NCBI GenBank assembly: GCA_947493175.1
Contig: CANLQD010000001.1
Span: 1,192,802-1,256,801, forward strand
Reading direction: 5' to 3'
Source of the DNA: an uncultured Flavobacteriaceae bacterium
Lineage (GTDB): Bacteria; Bacteroidota; Bacteroidia; Flavobacteriales; Flavobacteriaceae
Length of the DNA: 64,000 nt
Numbering within the stretch: the stretch's first letter is position 1; every line of letters starts with the position of its first letter. Under the pieces are notes generated by a model. It was not told the origin of the DNA, did not search any database, and saw nothing but the letters and a program-made list of their open reading frames with translations. Below are positions 8,673 to 19,200 of the stretch, in pieces. Both the position numbers and the translations under genes were made by a program.

Positions 8673-8743
8673 AGGCATCGAGCGGATTCGAACCGCTGTA
8701 CAAGCTTTTGCAGAGCCTTGCCTAGCCACTCGGCCACGATGCC
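8673..8743 (-). tRNA. tRNA-Cys (GCA)
   Basis: This is a 71-nt cloverleaf on the minus strand. The acceptor GGCATCG (8743-8737) pairs with CGATGCC (8680-8674), followed by a U discriminator base, the cysteine identity base. The anticodon loop CTGCAAA gives anticodon GCA, and the T arm reads CGGTTCGAATCCG. CCA is not encoded. It has its own promoter and terminator. Confidence 0.97.
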
Positions 8744-8754
8744 TTTTTGCGGGG

Positions 8755-8782
8755 CAAAGGTAATATAAATTTAAATAATCAA
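8755..8782 (-). promoter_or_regulatory. Bacteroidota-type promoter of tRNA-Cys
   Basis: On the minus strand, TTG (8782-8780) is followed after exactly 17 bases by TACCTTTG (8762-8755). This is a textbook match to the Bacteroidota primary-sigma consensus TTG-N17-23-TANNTTTG. The -7 box ends 11 bases before the tRNA 5' end. The -33 TTG overlaps the folB stop codon. Confidence 0.85.
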
Positions 8783-9138
8783 CTTCTTTTTTCGGATAGG
8801 ATTATGGTGACCATTTCAACATCCCCTCCGATAGGTGGATTCATTTTTGAAACCCGGACTTCCACTTCATCAATTAGCATAATGTCGACAAGCACACGAT
8901 CAATAATCCGCTGCGCCACATGTTCCAAAAGCTTGGAAGGCACTTTCATTTCGTCCTTTACTATTTGATTGATATGAACATAATCTGCCGTGTCTGCGAG
9001 ATTATCAGAAGCCGTCGATTTAGAAAGGTCTGCATTCACCAAAACGTCTACCCTATAATCACTTCCAATGGCCGTCTCTTCCTTTAAACAACCATGGTGT
9101 GCATAAACTCTTATATTCTCTACCTTAATAATGCCCAA
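8779..9138 (-). CDS. folB: dihydroneopterin aldolase
   Basis: This 119-residue enzyme of tetrahydrofolate synthesis converts 7,8-dihydroneopterin to 6-hydroxymethyl-dihydropterin and glycolaldehyde. Recognisable parts are IRVYAHHGCLKEET near the N terminus (family motif with the substrate-binding Glu), DTADYVHINQIVKDEM, LLEHVAQRI with its conserved Glu, and the C-terminal VRVSKMNPPIGGDVEMVTI strand. Length is normal. It is on the minus strand, and its stop codon overlaps the -33 element of the tRNA-Cys promoter. Confidence 0.92.
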   Translation of the reverse strand: MGIIKVENIRVYAHHGCLKEETAIGSDYRVDVLVNADLSKSTASDNLADTADYVHINQIVKDEMKVPSKLLEHVAQRIIDRVLVDIMLIDEVEVRVSKMNPPIGGDVEMVTIILSEKRS

Positions 9139-9256
9139 TTCGAATAAGTTTTATGCAAACATACTTGAATCCTGAGAATAAAAAGAAAGCTCACCTAAAA
9201 GACGGTAGGGTTTTGTCTTGTGTCTAGCAGCGAAGCGGTCTAAGTTCTAAAGTCTT

Positions 9257-10210
9257 TTAATAAGTACATCGACAGTTACTCAAACCTTGGAAGAGATCTA
9301 CCCCGATGGTGACCACATGGGTTCCCGTACTATAGGTAATGATTTCATTCAAGATGATTTGGTAGGAATATCCAAAATAAAAATTTGATTTTTTAAGGCC
9401 GGCAAAAGGAGCAATGTATAAAGGGTCTCCGATTTGGTCATTCAAAAAACGGTAGTTAACACCTGCGTAATAGTAATCCTCAAAGTCGTACCATCGAAAT
9501 TTAAGGTTTAAATCGGTTTCTGAACGCCCATCACTTTCAAAAACTTTGAACAAAAGGGAAGGCTCGATTTCAAGATCACTATTTTTATTTTTTCGATAGC
9601 GGTACCCTGTATAAACGTAATAGTTACGAAGTTCATTGGGCTCATCTGCGTCGAAAGTGAGGTCTCTAGGATCCTTTCCTAGCAAATTCGATGCATTGGC
9701 ACTGAAATAAAATTTACCGTATCGGTACATGGCACCTACATCGAAGTTGTGATTGGTAGTTTGGCGATTGTTAATGACCGAAGGGTCTAGTTCACCCCCG
9801 ATAAACTCATCGATATCGATACGAAATTGATTGAAATTGTATGAAAGTCCCAAAGATAAAAATTCGTCATCATAACGATCTAGGGTCAAATGGTGTGCAA
9901 AAGAGAGTCTTGCTCCCTGCTGTTTGGTATACCCATTGCTATCGTTATACAGAAACAACCCTATCCCAGATTGTTCGCCGATGCGCATGTCGGCGGCCAA
10001 TGATTGGGTTTGTGGTGCGTCTTTGATTCCTACCCATTGGGCAAGACCGTTCAACCTAATTTTTACATGATCTCCAATTCCAGCATATACTGGCGATAGA
10101 ACGAAAGGGTTGTCCGCCAGATACTGGGATAACTGGGGAGAGTTCAGTTCCTGTCCTCGGGCCAAAAAGGCACCGAACAGCAGAACTAAGGTTATTAATT
10201 TATTGCGCAT
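9257..10210 (-). CDS. sprF: PorP/SprF family outer-membrane protein, SprF of the gliding operon
   Basis: This 317-residue protein has an N-terminal signal peptide ending around residue 19-20 (ARGQ). It then has the PorP/SprF beta-barrel pattern: an early SQYLADNPFVLSPVYAGIGDHVKIRLNGLAQWVGI segment (split here for brevity; family hallmark NP..P.YAG), GIGLFLYNDSNG, and repeated amphipathic strands rich in aromatic residues. SprF is needed to secrete or anchor SprB in Flavobacterium johnsoniae. It sits 18 bp behind the giant adhesin gene as the last gene of the operon, the same place as sprF in F. johnsoniae. The orthology call rests on domain and synteny. Confidence 0.85.
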   Translation of the reverse strand: MRNKLITLVLLFGAFLARGQELNSPQLSQYLADNPFVLSPVYAGIGDHVKIRLNGLAQWVGIKDAPQTQSLAADMRIGEQSGIGLFLYNDSNGYTKQQGARLSFAHHLTLDRYDDEFLSLGLSYNFNQFRIDIDEFIGGELDPSVINNRQTTNHNFDVGAMYRYGKFYFSANASNLLGKDPRDLTFDADEPNELRNYYVYTGYRYRKNKNSDLEIEPSLLFKVFESDGRSETDLNLKFRWYDFEDYYYAGVNYRFLNDQIGDPLYIAPFAGLKKSNFYFGYSYQIILNEIITYSTGTHVVTIGVDLFQGLSNCRCTY

Positions 10211-10228
10211 GGTATTGTAGGTTAAGTA

Positions 10229-13200
10229 TTATCGATATAGGGTAAAATGACCAACGAACTCTCGCTCATCGCTTTCTCCATTGAGTTTTATAATGTACCA
10301 GTAATCTCCACTGGGGAGTTCCTTACTCAGATATAGTCCATCCCATCCGGGATCACCCATTCCCATTCTGTAAATCTCTCTACCATAACGGTCAAAAATG
10401 ATAGTTAGTATCTCTGGGAAGCCTTCATCGTTCCTTGGTTTCCAAGTATCGTTCAAACCGTCTCCATCAGAAGGTGTAAAGAAGTTCGGAATATCAATAT
10501 CTATGAATTCCATAAATATCGTAGCACTAGCCTCACACCCATTCTCATCTACTACGCGAACGGTATACGTATCGGTTCGGTTGATGCGATAGGTATTATC
10601 GGAACCATTGTTGATGTCATCGAAGTAGAAGGTATACTCTTGTCTTCCTCCTTCGGCCAGGGCCGTAATCTCGTTGATATTTTGCTGTTGTAATATCAAT
10701 GTCAAAGGCTCGTACCCTTCAATCTCAAAGTCAAGGGTATTGATACATCCATTAGAATGTGCTATGGCGATGTAGTGACTACCGGCAGGTGTATTCCTAA
10801 AATCTGGATTTAACTGCATATCGGCAGGGTCGGTCGAATCTAATGCATACAATACATCTCCCAGTATACTGGTATCTTCCAAATTAATGTTCACATAATT
10901 ATCTGGTGTGTCACCTGTACATTCATATATGGGCTCTACGGTCGCATTAAGGTTTACTCCTGCTTCCACTTCTACCACGATGTTGGTCTCACAATCGTTG
11001 GCATCACGAACTATGACAATGTAGTTTCCTCCGGCTAGGCCAGGAAAGTCCATTCGATTTGGAACAAAATCCGCCTCGGTATTCGAGTTCAAGGCGGTAC
11101 GGTAGGGAGCGGTTCCACCTGTGATGACCAGGGAAATGGAACCATCCTCGTTTCCTTCACAGATTTCAGGAAGAGCCGTGGCAACAACTTCCAATAAATC
11201 GGGTGCTACAATGGTTTCTTCCAACTCAAGGAAACAGCCATTCTGATCTTGTGCTATAATAGTATAGGTACCTGGAGCCAGTTCATCAAAGGTATTTTCA
11301 TCAGTAAATTGATTCAGGTTCGGGCTAATGGCATACTGGTAGCCTCCCGCACCTCCCGAGAGGGTCACTGTGATACTTCCGTCTTCTTCCCCGAAACAGC
11401 TCGCGTCGACTACATCAACAGCCACTTCTAAGATAGGGGGCTCTATTATTTCTACCATTTCAGGGTTGGTAGTACAATCTTCGCTAACCACATTGACGTA
11501 ATAGGTTCCGGCGGGCAAATTCCTAAACTCTCCATCGGTCTGGTCCGCTCCTGCACCATAGTAGTTATTGGTCAGAGCCGCATCGGTAAACAAGGAGTAT
11601 CGGTAATTGCCCAAACCTCCGTCCGCTTGTGCATAAATGGCTCCCGTAGCTTCGCCGTTGCAATTAACCACCGCTGCAGTCCTATCGACTTCCAATGATA
11701 GATTTTCGATTGGATCTTCGGTGATTTCGTTGGATAAAATAGATGCACATTGGTTGGCATCCCGAACCATAAAGCTATAATCACCTGCTCCATAGATGAG
11801 CGCGGATGCAGCAGGAGGCAAGGGTTGGGTGTTTCCACCTGCCATTGGTTGCCAAGAGCCTGAAATGGAATCATAGTATTCATAAGGTCCTGTTCCCCCC
11901 GAAGCGGTCAACAAAAATTCTACACCCGTCGTACAGGTCAACGGACTTGTTCTGATCAAGTCTGCCCGTACTTCGGTCGGATTAACTATTTGAACAATAT
12001 TAGATTCATCCGCACAACCTGCGTCATCACTAATGATAACACTGTAGAACCCAGCCGAAAGACCATTGAACACCGGGATACTCTGTGCTGCAGATTGCTG
12101 GGGAGTGTTGCTTGAACTATCCCCATAACTGTTCAAACGGTATTCATAGATAGGTGTTAATGGTTGGGTTCTTGGCAAGAAACTAGCGGTTACCGAACCA
12201 TTATTCCCATTAAAGCATGTAATAGGGCTACTTGTGAGAGATGCATCTATATTCTCTGGCCTTATTAAACTAATAGACCCAGTTCTTACACATCCCAAAG
12301 CGTCCGTAACGGTAACCATGAAATCTCTTTCTGATAAATCCGTAAAAATGTAGGCGGATACTCCTGTTTGAGTATAAACTTGTGAGGTAGTCGTATTAGT
12401 GAGCTGAATGGTATAGGGCCCAACACCTCCTTGCGGATTTACCGAAATGCTGCCTTCATCATTCGAACAACTTACGCCAGCTTCTTCCGCTATGTCAAGG
12501 GTTAACGGAATTGGAGCATTGATTGTAAATGTACTGGTTTTTACACATTGTGGTGCTCCTGTCTGACTTATTTCTACCAAGTAGGTCCCTCCAGGCAGGA
12601 AGATACTACCACTGGGTCCTAAGTTAGAAACCAAACCGTCTTCGATAAAAGCACCATCGTCACTTCGATCTCCAGGAGTTCCTTGGGTATCAAATATTTG
12701 GTAGTTGAAACCACCAGTATAGGTAGCGTCTGTAATAGAAAGTTGTATTTCACCATCCCCATCATGACATTGTGCATCGCTTATCTTATTGATAACAATA
12801 TCAAACGTGTTCGGGTCTTGAACCACATGAGTGGCTGTAATTACACACCCAGTATTGATGTTTTGTACTTCAAAAACATGTACGCCTACAGAAAGGCCCG
12901 TAAACAGGTTGGAAGCTTGCCAAGGACCGCTTGGTAATTCCCTGAATTGATAGTTGGCAAGGCCTGCAGGGGTCGACGAATCGGTAATGGAACCGGTGAC
13001 ATCGATACGAATATCTTCACCGGCACAAAGGGCCGGTCCGGTCAATGCGGTAGAAGCCGACAACAACTGATCAAATGGAGCGATGGTTGCGGTTACGGCG
13101 GTAGGGTTGCTACAACCCTGATCGTCATAAACTACAATGGTGTAATCCCCACCAGCAAAATCGGTTTCCGTATAGACAGCGTTCGGGCCATCTTGCACAA

Positions 13201-16200
13201 CAATGTCATCGGCTGTCGTTACGGTACCTTGGTTATTGATGAAAACAAATCGTGTATAATTTCCTGAACCCCCTGTAATAGCAGGTACGTCAATCGTAAG
13301 GGCTGCGTTCGACTCGTTGTTACCAGAGCTATTGCACAGGAATTCCGTAACACTTACGTTGATAGTGTCGATTATTTCTGGTTGTGTAATAACCTGGGTC
13401 GTTGTGGTCGAACATCCGTTAGCGGCAGTTACTTGAATGGTGTAGGTAATACCGGCACCCGTTAGACCTTCTAAATTATCGAATGTTGCAGTGGTCGGAG
13501 TGCTAGCCGAAGCGGTAATCGGGAATGTCGCCGTACTTCCAGGACCTGAGATTATCTCGAACAAGTAAGGCCCTACTCCGCTATCAACGGTACTTACCGT
13601 GATACTTCCGTTATCTGCACCATTACAATCGACATCAGTGAACGAATCAACGGTGATGTACGGAATCACGGCCGCATCGAGACCTTGTACGATTGTGGAA
13701 GTACATCTATGCCCTACCGCTTGATCTGTGATAACGAAGGTATAGTCACCCACTTGGGTCAGACCTATAAACACCCCTGTAGTATTACTCGCAGTAGTGA
13801 TTCCGTCAGGATAGGTAACATCATAGTTAAAACTGCCAGAACCTCCCGTTTGGGTAATCGTTATCTCACCTCCTGGACTAGCCGTGCAATCAATCGTTTT
13901 TACGACGGTCGCTAAAGGTACGATAGGTGCATATAAAAGTCTCGCGTCAGTTGTGAACGTACAGGACCACTGATCAGTGATTTCCACTTCATAGCTTCCT
14001 GCATCCAACCCTGAAAAGACCGTAGTATTCTGTGGTGCACCTGTTGGAGTACCATCTTTGATCAATTGGTACGTATAGTTGCTTCCTTGTCCGCCCAAAA
14101 CACTGATTACCTCAATTTCTCCTTCAAAATTGGTACAGTTCGGTTGGTTTATTTGTAAAGAAGCTGAAATAAGTGTTGGAGCTACCAAGGTAACATCCGG
14201 TAGACGGAAGGTACATCCGTTTTGGTCGGCTACCCATACTTGGTAATCCGTTCCTGGTGTTGCGCCCCCTGCTAGACTTCCGAATATAGGGGAAGTTTGG
14301 TAGCTGGCGGGGTATGTAGGAGCCGGGTTAGAGGCCAGGTCAACAAAGTAGGTATGACCGCCCCATCCCCCAACGACATCGATGATTTCTATGATTCCGT
14401 CATTTCCGACACACGTAACTGGGGTTACTTGCGTATCCGCAGCGATTGTTTCACTTGGCCCGGCAATGGTAAAGAATTCTGTTTGTACACAGGAAGGATC
14501 GGCACTTTGGGTTACGTCTACTCGGTACTCCCCTGCCCCGATAGCGAAAGGAGCAGTGGGCCCTACATTAGCAGATACTCCGTTGGCACCTGTTATCAAC
14601 ACATCATCTGCCAATATAGCGGTTCCCTGGGAATCATAGATTTGCCAAGTAAATCCGCCAGTATAGGCATTTACCGGATCATTGATGGTAAAGCTCACCG
14701 AACCATCGTCACCGAAACAGATGACATCTACCGTGGTCGGGGTAATTTCGAGGTTGTTTGGATCTTCAATTTCAAAAGTAGTTTCGACAAAACAAGAGGT
14801 ATCCGTATTGGTAACCGTTACCAAATAGTTTCCTATCCCCAGCGCCGTAAAGACATTGGATGTTTGGTTCAGGACGCTATAGGCATTATCGGTTCCGACA
14901 ACCGTATATGCCAAATTTGGTGTCCCGGAGCCAGGGTTCAAAGTGATACCTATGCTTACTTCGGCATCGTTGCCAGGATTACATGTGATATCCTGGGTGA
15001 CCGTAACAGTAGGATTTGAGATTTCAATGAATTCTGAAATGGCCGCTGTTGTGGTCCCCAAACATCCATTGTCGTCATACACATTGATGATATAGGTGCC
15101 ACCAGCAGTATTGGTTTCTGTATAGACCGTATTGGAACCACTCTGAACGACTACATCATCCCCTGGGGCAGCAGTACCTTGATCATTGATAAACTCATAG
15201 ATAGCATAGGTTCCGCTACCCCCTGTAATAGCGGTATCGTCTATAGAGATGGTAGCGTTGTTTTGATTGTTTGCCGTCGTACAGAAAAACTCTAATACCG
15301 TGGCGTTCACATTGGCAATTGCATCAGGTTGTTCAATTGCTTGTATGATATCCGTGGTACAACCGTTGGAGGCGGTAGCCCTAATGGTATAGGTGATGCC
15401 GGGAGTAGCACTTCCTTCGAGTCCAGTAAACGTGGCAGTAGTAGCTGTATTGGATGTGGCAGCTATTGGGAAGGTTGCGGTGCTTCCCGGACCTGAAATG
15501 ATTTCAAAAGTATACGGACCTACTCCATTGTCAGCTGCACTAACAGTGATAGTTCCATCATCTGCTCCGTTGCAGCTTACATTATCAAAAGAGTCGATAG
15601 TCAATACAGGGACCAATGCGTCCGGTATTTCCAACGGAATAACAATTGGACATGTAGAGGAATTTACATCATAAATAGAAACGGTATATGTTCCGGAAAC
15701 ATTGGCGTTGTTCCAAACCGCACTATGTGTTGGAGATGGAGAACCCGAAAGTGGCAGGGTAGTTATGCTTTCGTTTACAGGGCCATTAATTTCGTACTGA
15801 AAATTACCTGAACCATCTGTAGCCGTAATGGTGATTTCTGCATTGCCAGTACCTATACAGTCTAACAATCCAGTAACAGTAGCAGTTGCTTGAAATTTAG
15901 GATAGATTGTAAAGTTTTCGCTCTCTCCACAGCCATTTAAATCTTGGATTTCAACTGTTTGTGCAGAGCTGCTTGAGCTAAGGCCGGTAATGGTATATTC
16001 ATTACTTCCGTTAAAGACGATATTTTGGAAAGCAGAACCATTTACACTTAACGAGTAGGGCTGGCTACCAGCTTGATCTAATGTTACCAATACTTCATAG
16101 CTGCCTTCTGCAGCACACTCATCTACAATAGATAGGGATATCTCTGGCGATGGGTCCGTAGGAACCACGATAGGGTTAGATTTCCAAATACAGTTATACG

Positions 16201-19200
16201 CATCTTTGATGTATACCTCATGGCTCCCTCCCTCTACATTGAACACGTTGTTAGATGAGCCCGCCCAGGTAGCAAGTACCGGCGAGGTAGCCCCTGTTGG
16301 CAATAACTGATATTCATACGGAGCGGTTCCAAAGATTCCGTTAGCGGTAATGACTCCGGCGTTCAGGTTGCAATTATCATTTTTAGTGATTGTTACATTG
16401 CCATCGAGTGCATTGACCGATTCTCGAATGGTAAACTCACCACCAAATACCGAACAACCATTATACGGACCATTAACTTCAGTTAACAACAGGTAATACT
16501 CTCCAGGAGGTAAAGTCCCTATATTGTTCGCTGGGGTAGGCCCCACGGGCCCACTTACAAGAATAGAACCATTGATTCCTGTGGTTAAGTTTGATTGTGA
16601 ATTGAAAATCTCATAATCTACAGCTGTTGCTGCAGCATCATAATTGTCAAAAGTGAACGAGATGTTTCCATTCGCAGAGCCAGTACAGCTTACGTTGGCA
16701 ATAGCATCCAGTGTGGCCGTCATGTTCGATGGACTGTCTATCGGCAGTGCTGACTGTTCAAAATAGTAACAATTCGTAACATTGTCATATACAACAAAGG
16801 TATACTGTATCCCCGGTGTAAGGAATATGCCATTTGTGGTACTGGAGAATGTAGCCGTGCTTCCTCCTGGAACATCCGGGCTTACATAGTTGCTTGAGTA
16901 AGGAGGTGTAAAAGTCTCAAGTACGGCAAAGGAATAATCTCCGCTCCCTACTGAAGCTCCTACCGTTACTATAGCAGTTCCTCCATCGGTACAATTTGCG
17001 GTGCTGGTACTTACATCAATGTCCAAATCATTAGGAGGAGATGCTATAATCTCTGTAGAAAAGGAGTTACACCCATTGGCGTCTATAATATCTATTTGGT
17101 AAATTCCAAAATTAAGGATATTAAAGGTATGGTCCCTAGCCGCCGAAGTAGTTGTGTATGTTTGTGTGGGGATGCCATTGTTCGCAGTTAAATAATAAAT
17201 GTATTCGGCGGTACCTCCGGTAACACCTGTTATTGTTATGGACCCGGGATTGGTGGTTGTTCCTAAAGCGTCACAGGTAATAGGGACGCTGGATACTGAA
17301 TAATTAATTAACCCAGGTTCGGTAATCGTGGCAGTATCGCTTACTGTACATCCTTTAGCGTCGGTAACTGTTACTTGGTAGTTTCCAGCTGCGAGCCCGG
17401 AGGTCTGCGTACCATAATTGTTTGTGGTAGTTGTATTCAACACTTCAATATCGAAAGGTGCTAAACCTGAAGAGGTATCAATAAGGATATCTAGAACTCC
17501 TGAATTGTCACCATTACAGGTTAGGTTGGTCGGTGTAATGCTTGTTATTACAGGAGGAACTATAGGGGTTACAGAAACATTGTTTGACACTACAGTACAA
17601 ACCGTTGGTGCGGTTGTATCGGTAACTCTGAAATAATAGGTGCCCGAGGTATTAGTGGTATAGACATTTCCTACAAACCCAGAAGTATTCCAAGGTCCAG
17701 CGGCAGAGCTCCCCCACTCATAAGTGTATGTGCCTGAACCACCAACAGCATCCACTGAAATTGATGCATCGACCAAACAGGTAAGGTCGGATTGCAAAGT
17801 GGCCGTAGCCCTTAGTTGTGGATTTAAAGTAACAAGCTGTTGGATTGCTGTACAGCCGAACCCGTCGCGTACGTCAATCGTGTAGGTGCCGTTGGTTAAG
17901 TTGTTGAAGGTATAGGTGGTTGCCGTGGTCGGTGTCGGAAGGAGCCATGGACCCGCATTAATGCTGAACTGATAATCGCCGTTCCCAGCAATTACATCAA
18001 CCTGGATGCTTCCGTCGTTCGCTCCGGAATAACAAGCAGTAGGGCTTGTGGTAAATGTAGGGTTGGCAGGAGCAAGAACGGTCAATGCAGTATCTATTGG
18101 ATCACTACAACCATTCGTGTCCCTTGCTCTTACGAGATAGTCCCCAGCGACCACATTGGTGAAGGTGGTACCGGTCTGGTATGCGGTAATAACTCCTCCC
18201 ACATTGTCTTCTAACTGGTATTCGTAGGTAGGTGTTCCCCCTGTGGCACTTGCCGTAATGGTTGCTCCCATATTGTTGCAGCTAAACAAAGCTGTTACCG
18301 AAGCAGAAGCCACTACAGGGGCTGGCTCTGTCAAAGTCTGGTTCAAGGGTATGGTACAACCCGCAATAGGGTTGGCAACGTCTCGAACCGTTATGGTATA
18401 GGCTTGTGCAGATAGGCCGTTTAAAACTACGGGCGAAGTAGTGCTACTGCCCAAGGTAGTGGTAAAGCCGTCCAAGCTGTACTCAAATCCACTTGCTCCA
18501 AAATTCGCTGCGGCAATGGTAATGGTACCAGAGCTGTCGGCATTGCAATCTAGGTTTTCGAAGGCGGTGATAGTGGCTTCGAACGCATTTCCGTCTTCGA
18601 CGATTACGGTGGTATCAACGGTACAATCGCTGCCGTAATTTACGGTAATGGTATATGTTCCTACTGCGATATTGTTAAAGACGTTATTAGTCTGAAAAGC
18701 ACTGGCGCCTATTTGATAGGTGTAGCTTGGGTCTGAAGGTAATACGGTAATGTTTCCAGTACCATCGCAATTATATGCGACCGATGTAGTTAAGGTAGGC
18801 TCGGTCGGTAAGGGAGCGATGATAACATCCGGCAAGGTAATTTCACAAGAAATGGCATTGGCATCCCGCACACGAATACTATAGGTGCCGTCGGTAAGGT
18901 CCACGAATATGTGGCCTCCGGTGGTAGAGGGTGTCCAGCCCCCTCCGTTGATACTGTATTGGAAATTATCGGAACCGCCGATAGTTGGCGTGATACTTCC
19001 TACAGTGATTTGCCCCAATTGGTTACAGGTATAGGTTTGTGTTTGAATCGCTTCCGCAACAAGTTGCGCTGGTTGGTTGACGGTAACATTGACTGTTTGT
19101 TCGCAATTGTTGGCATCACGCACACGAATGGGATACGTACCAGCAGATAAGTTTACAAAATCGGTTCCTGTTTGGTAATTGGTACCGTTATCGATGCTGT

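Noticed and set aside
8543..8725. 60-codon plus-strand frame after the LysE gene
   Set aside because: It runs through the tRNA-Cys gene and its terminator on the other strand.
14297..15019. 240-codon open frame on the plus strand within sprB
   Set aside because: It lies wholly antisense to the giant adhesin frame, its product resembles no family, and similar antisense frames occur throughout the repeat array because of its composition.
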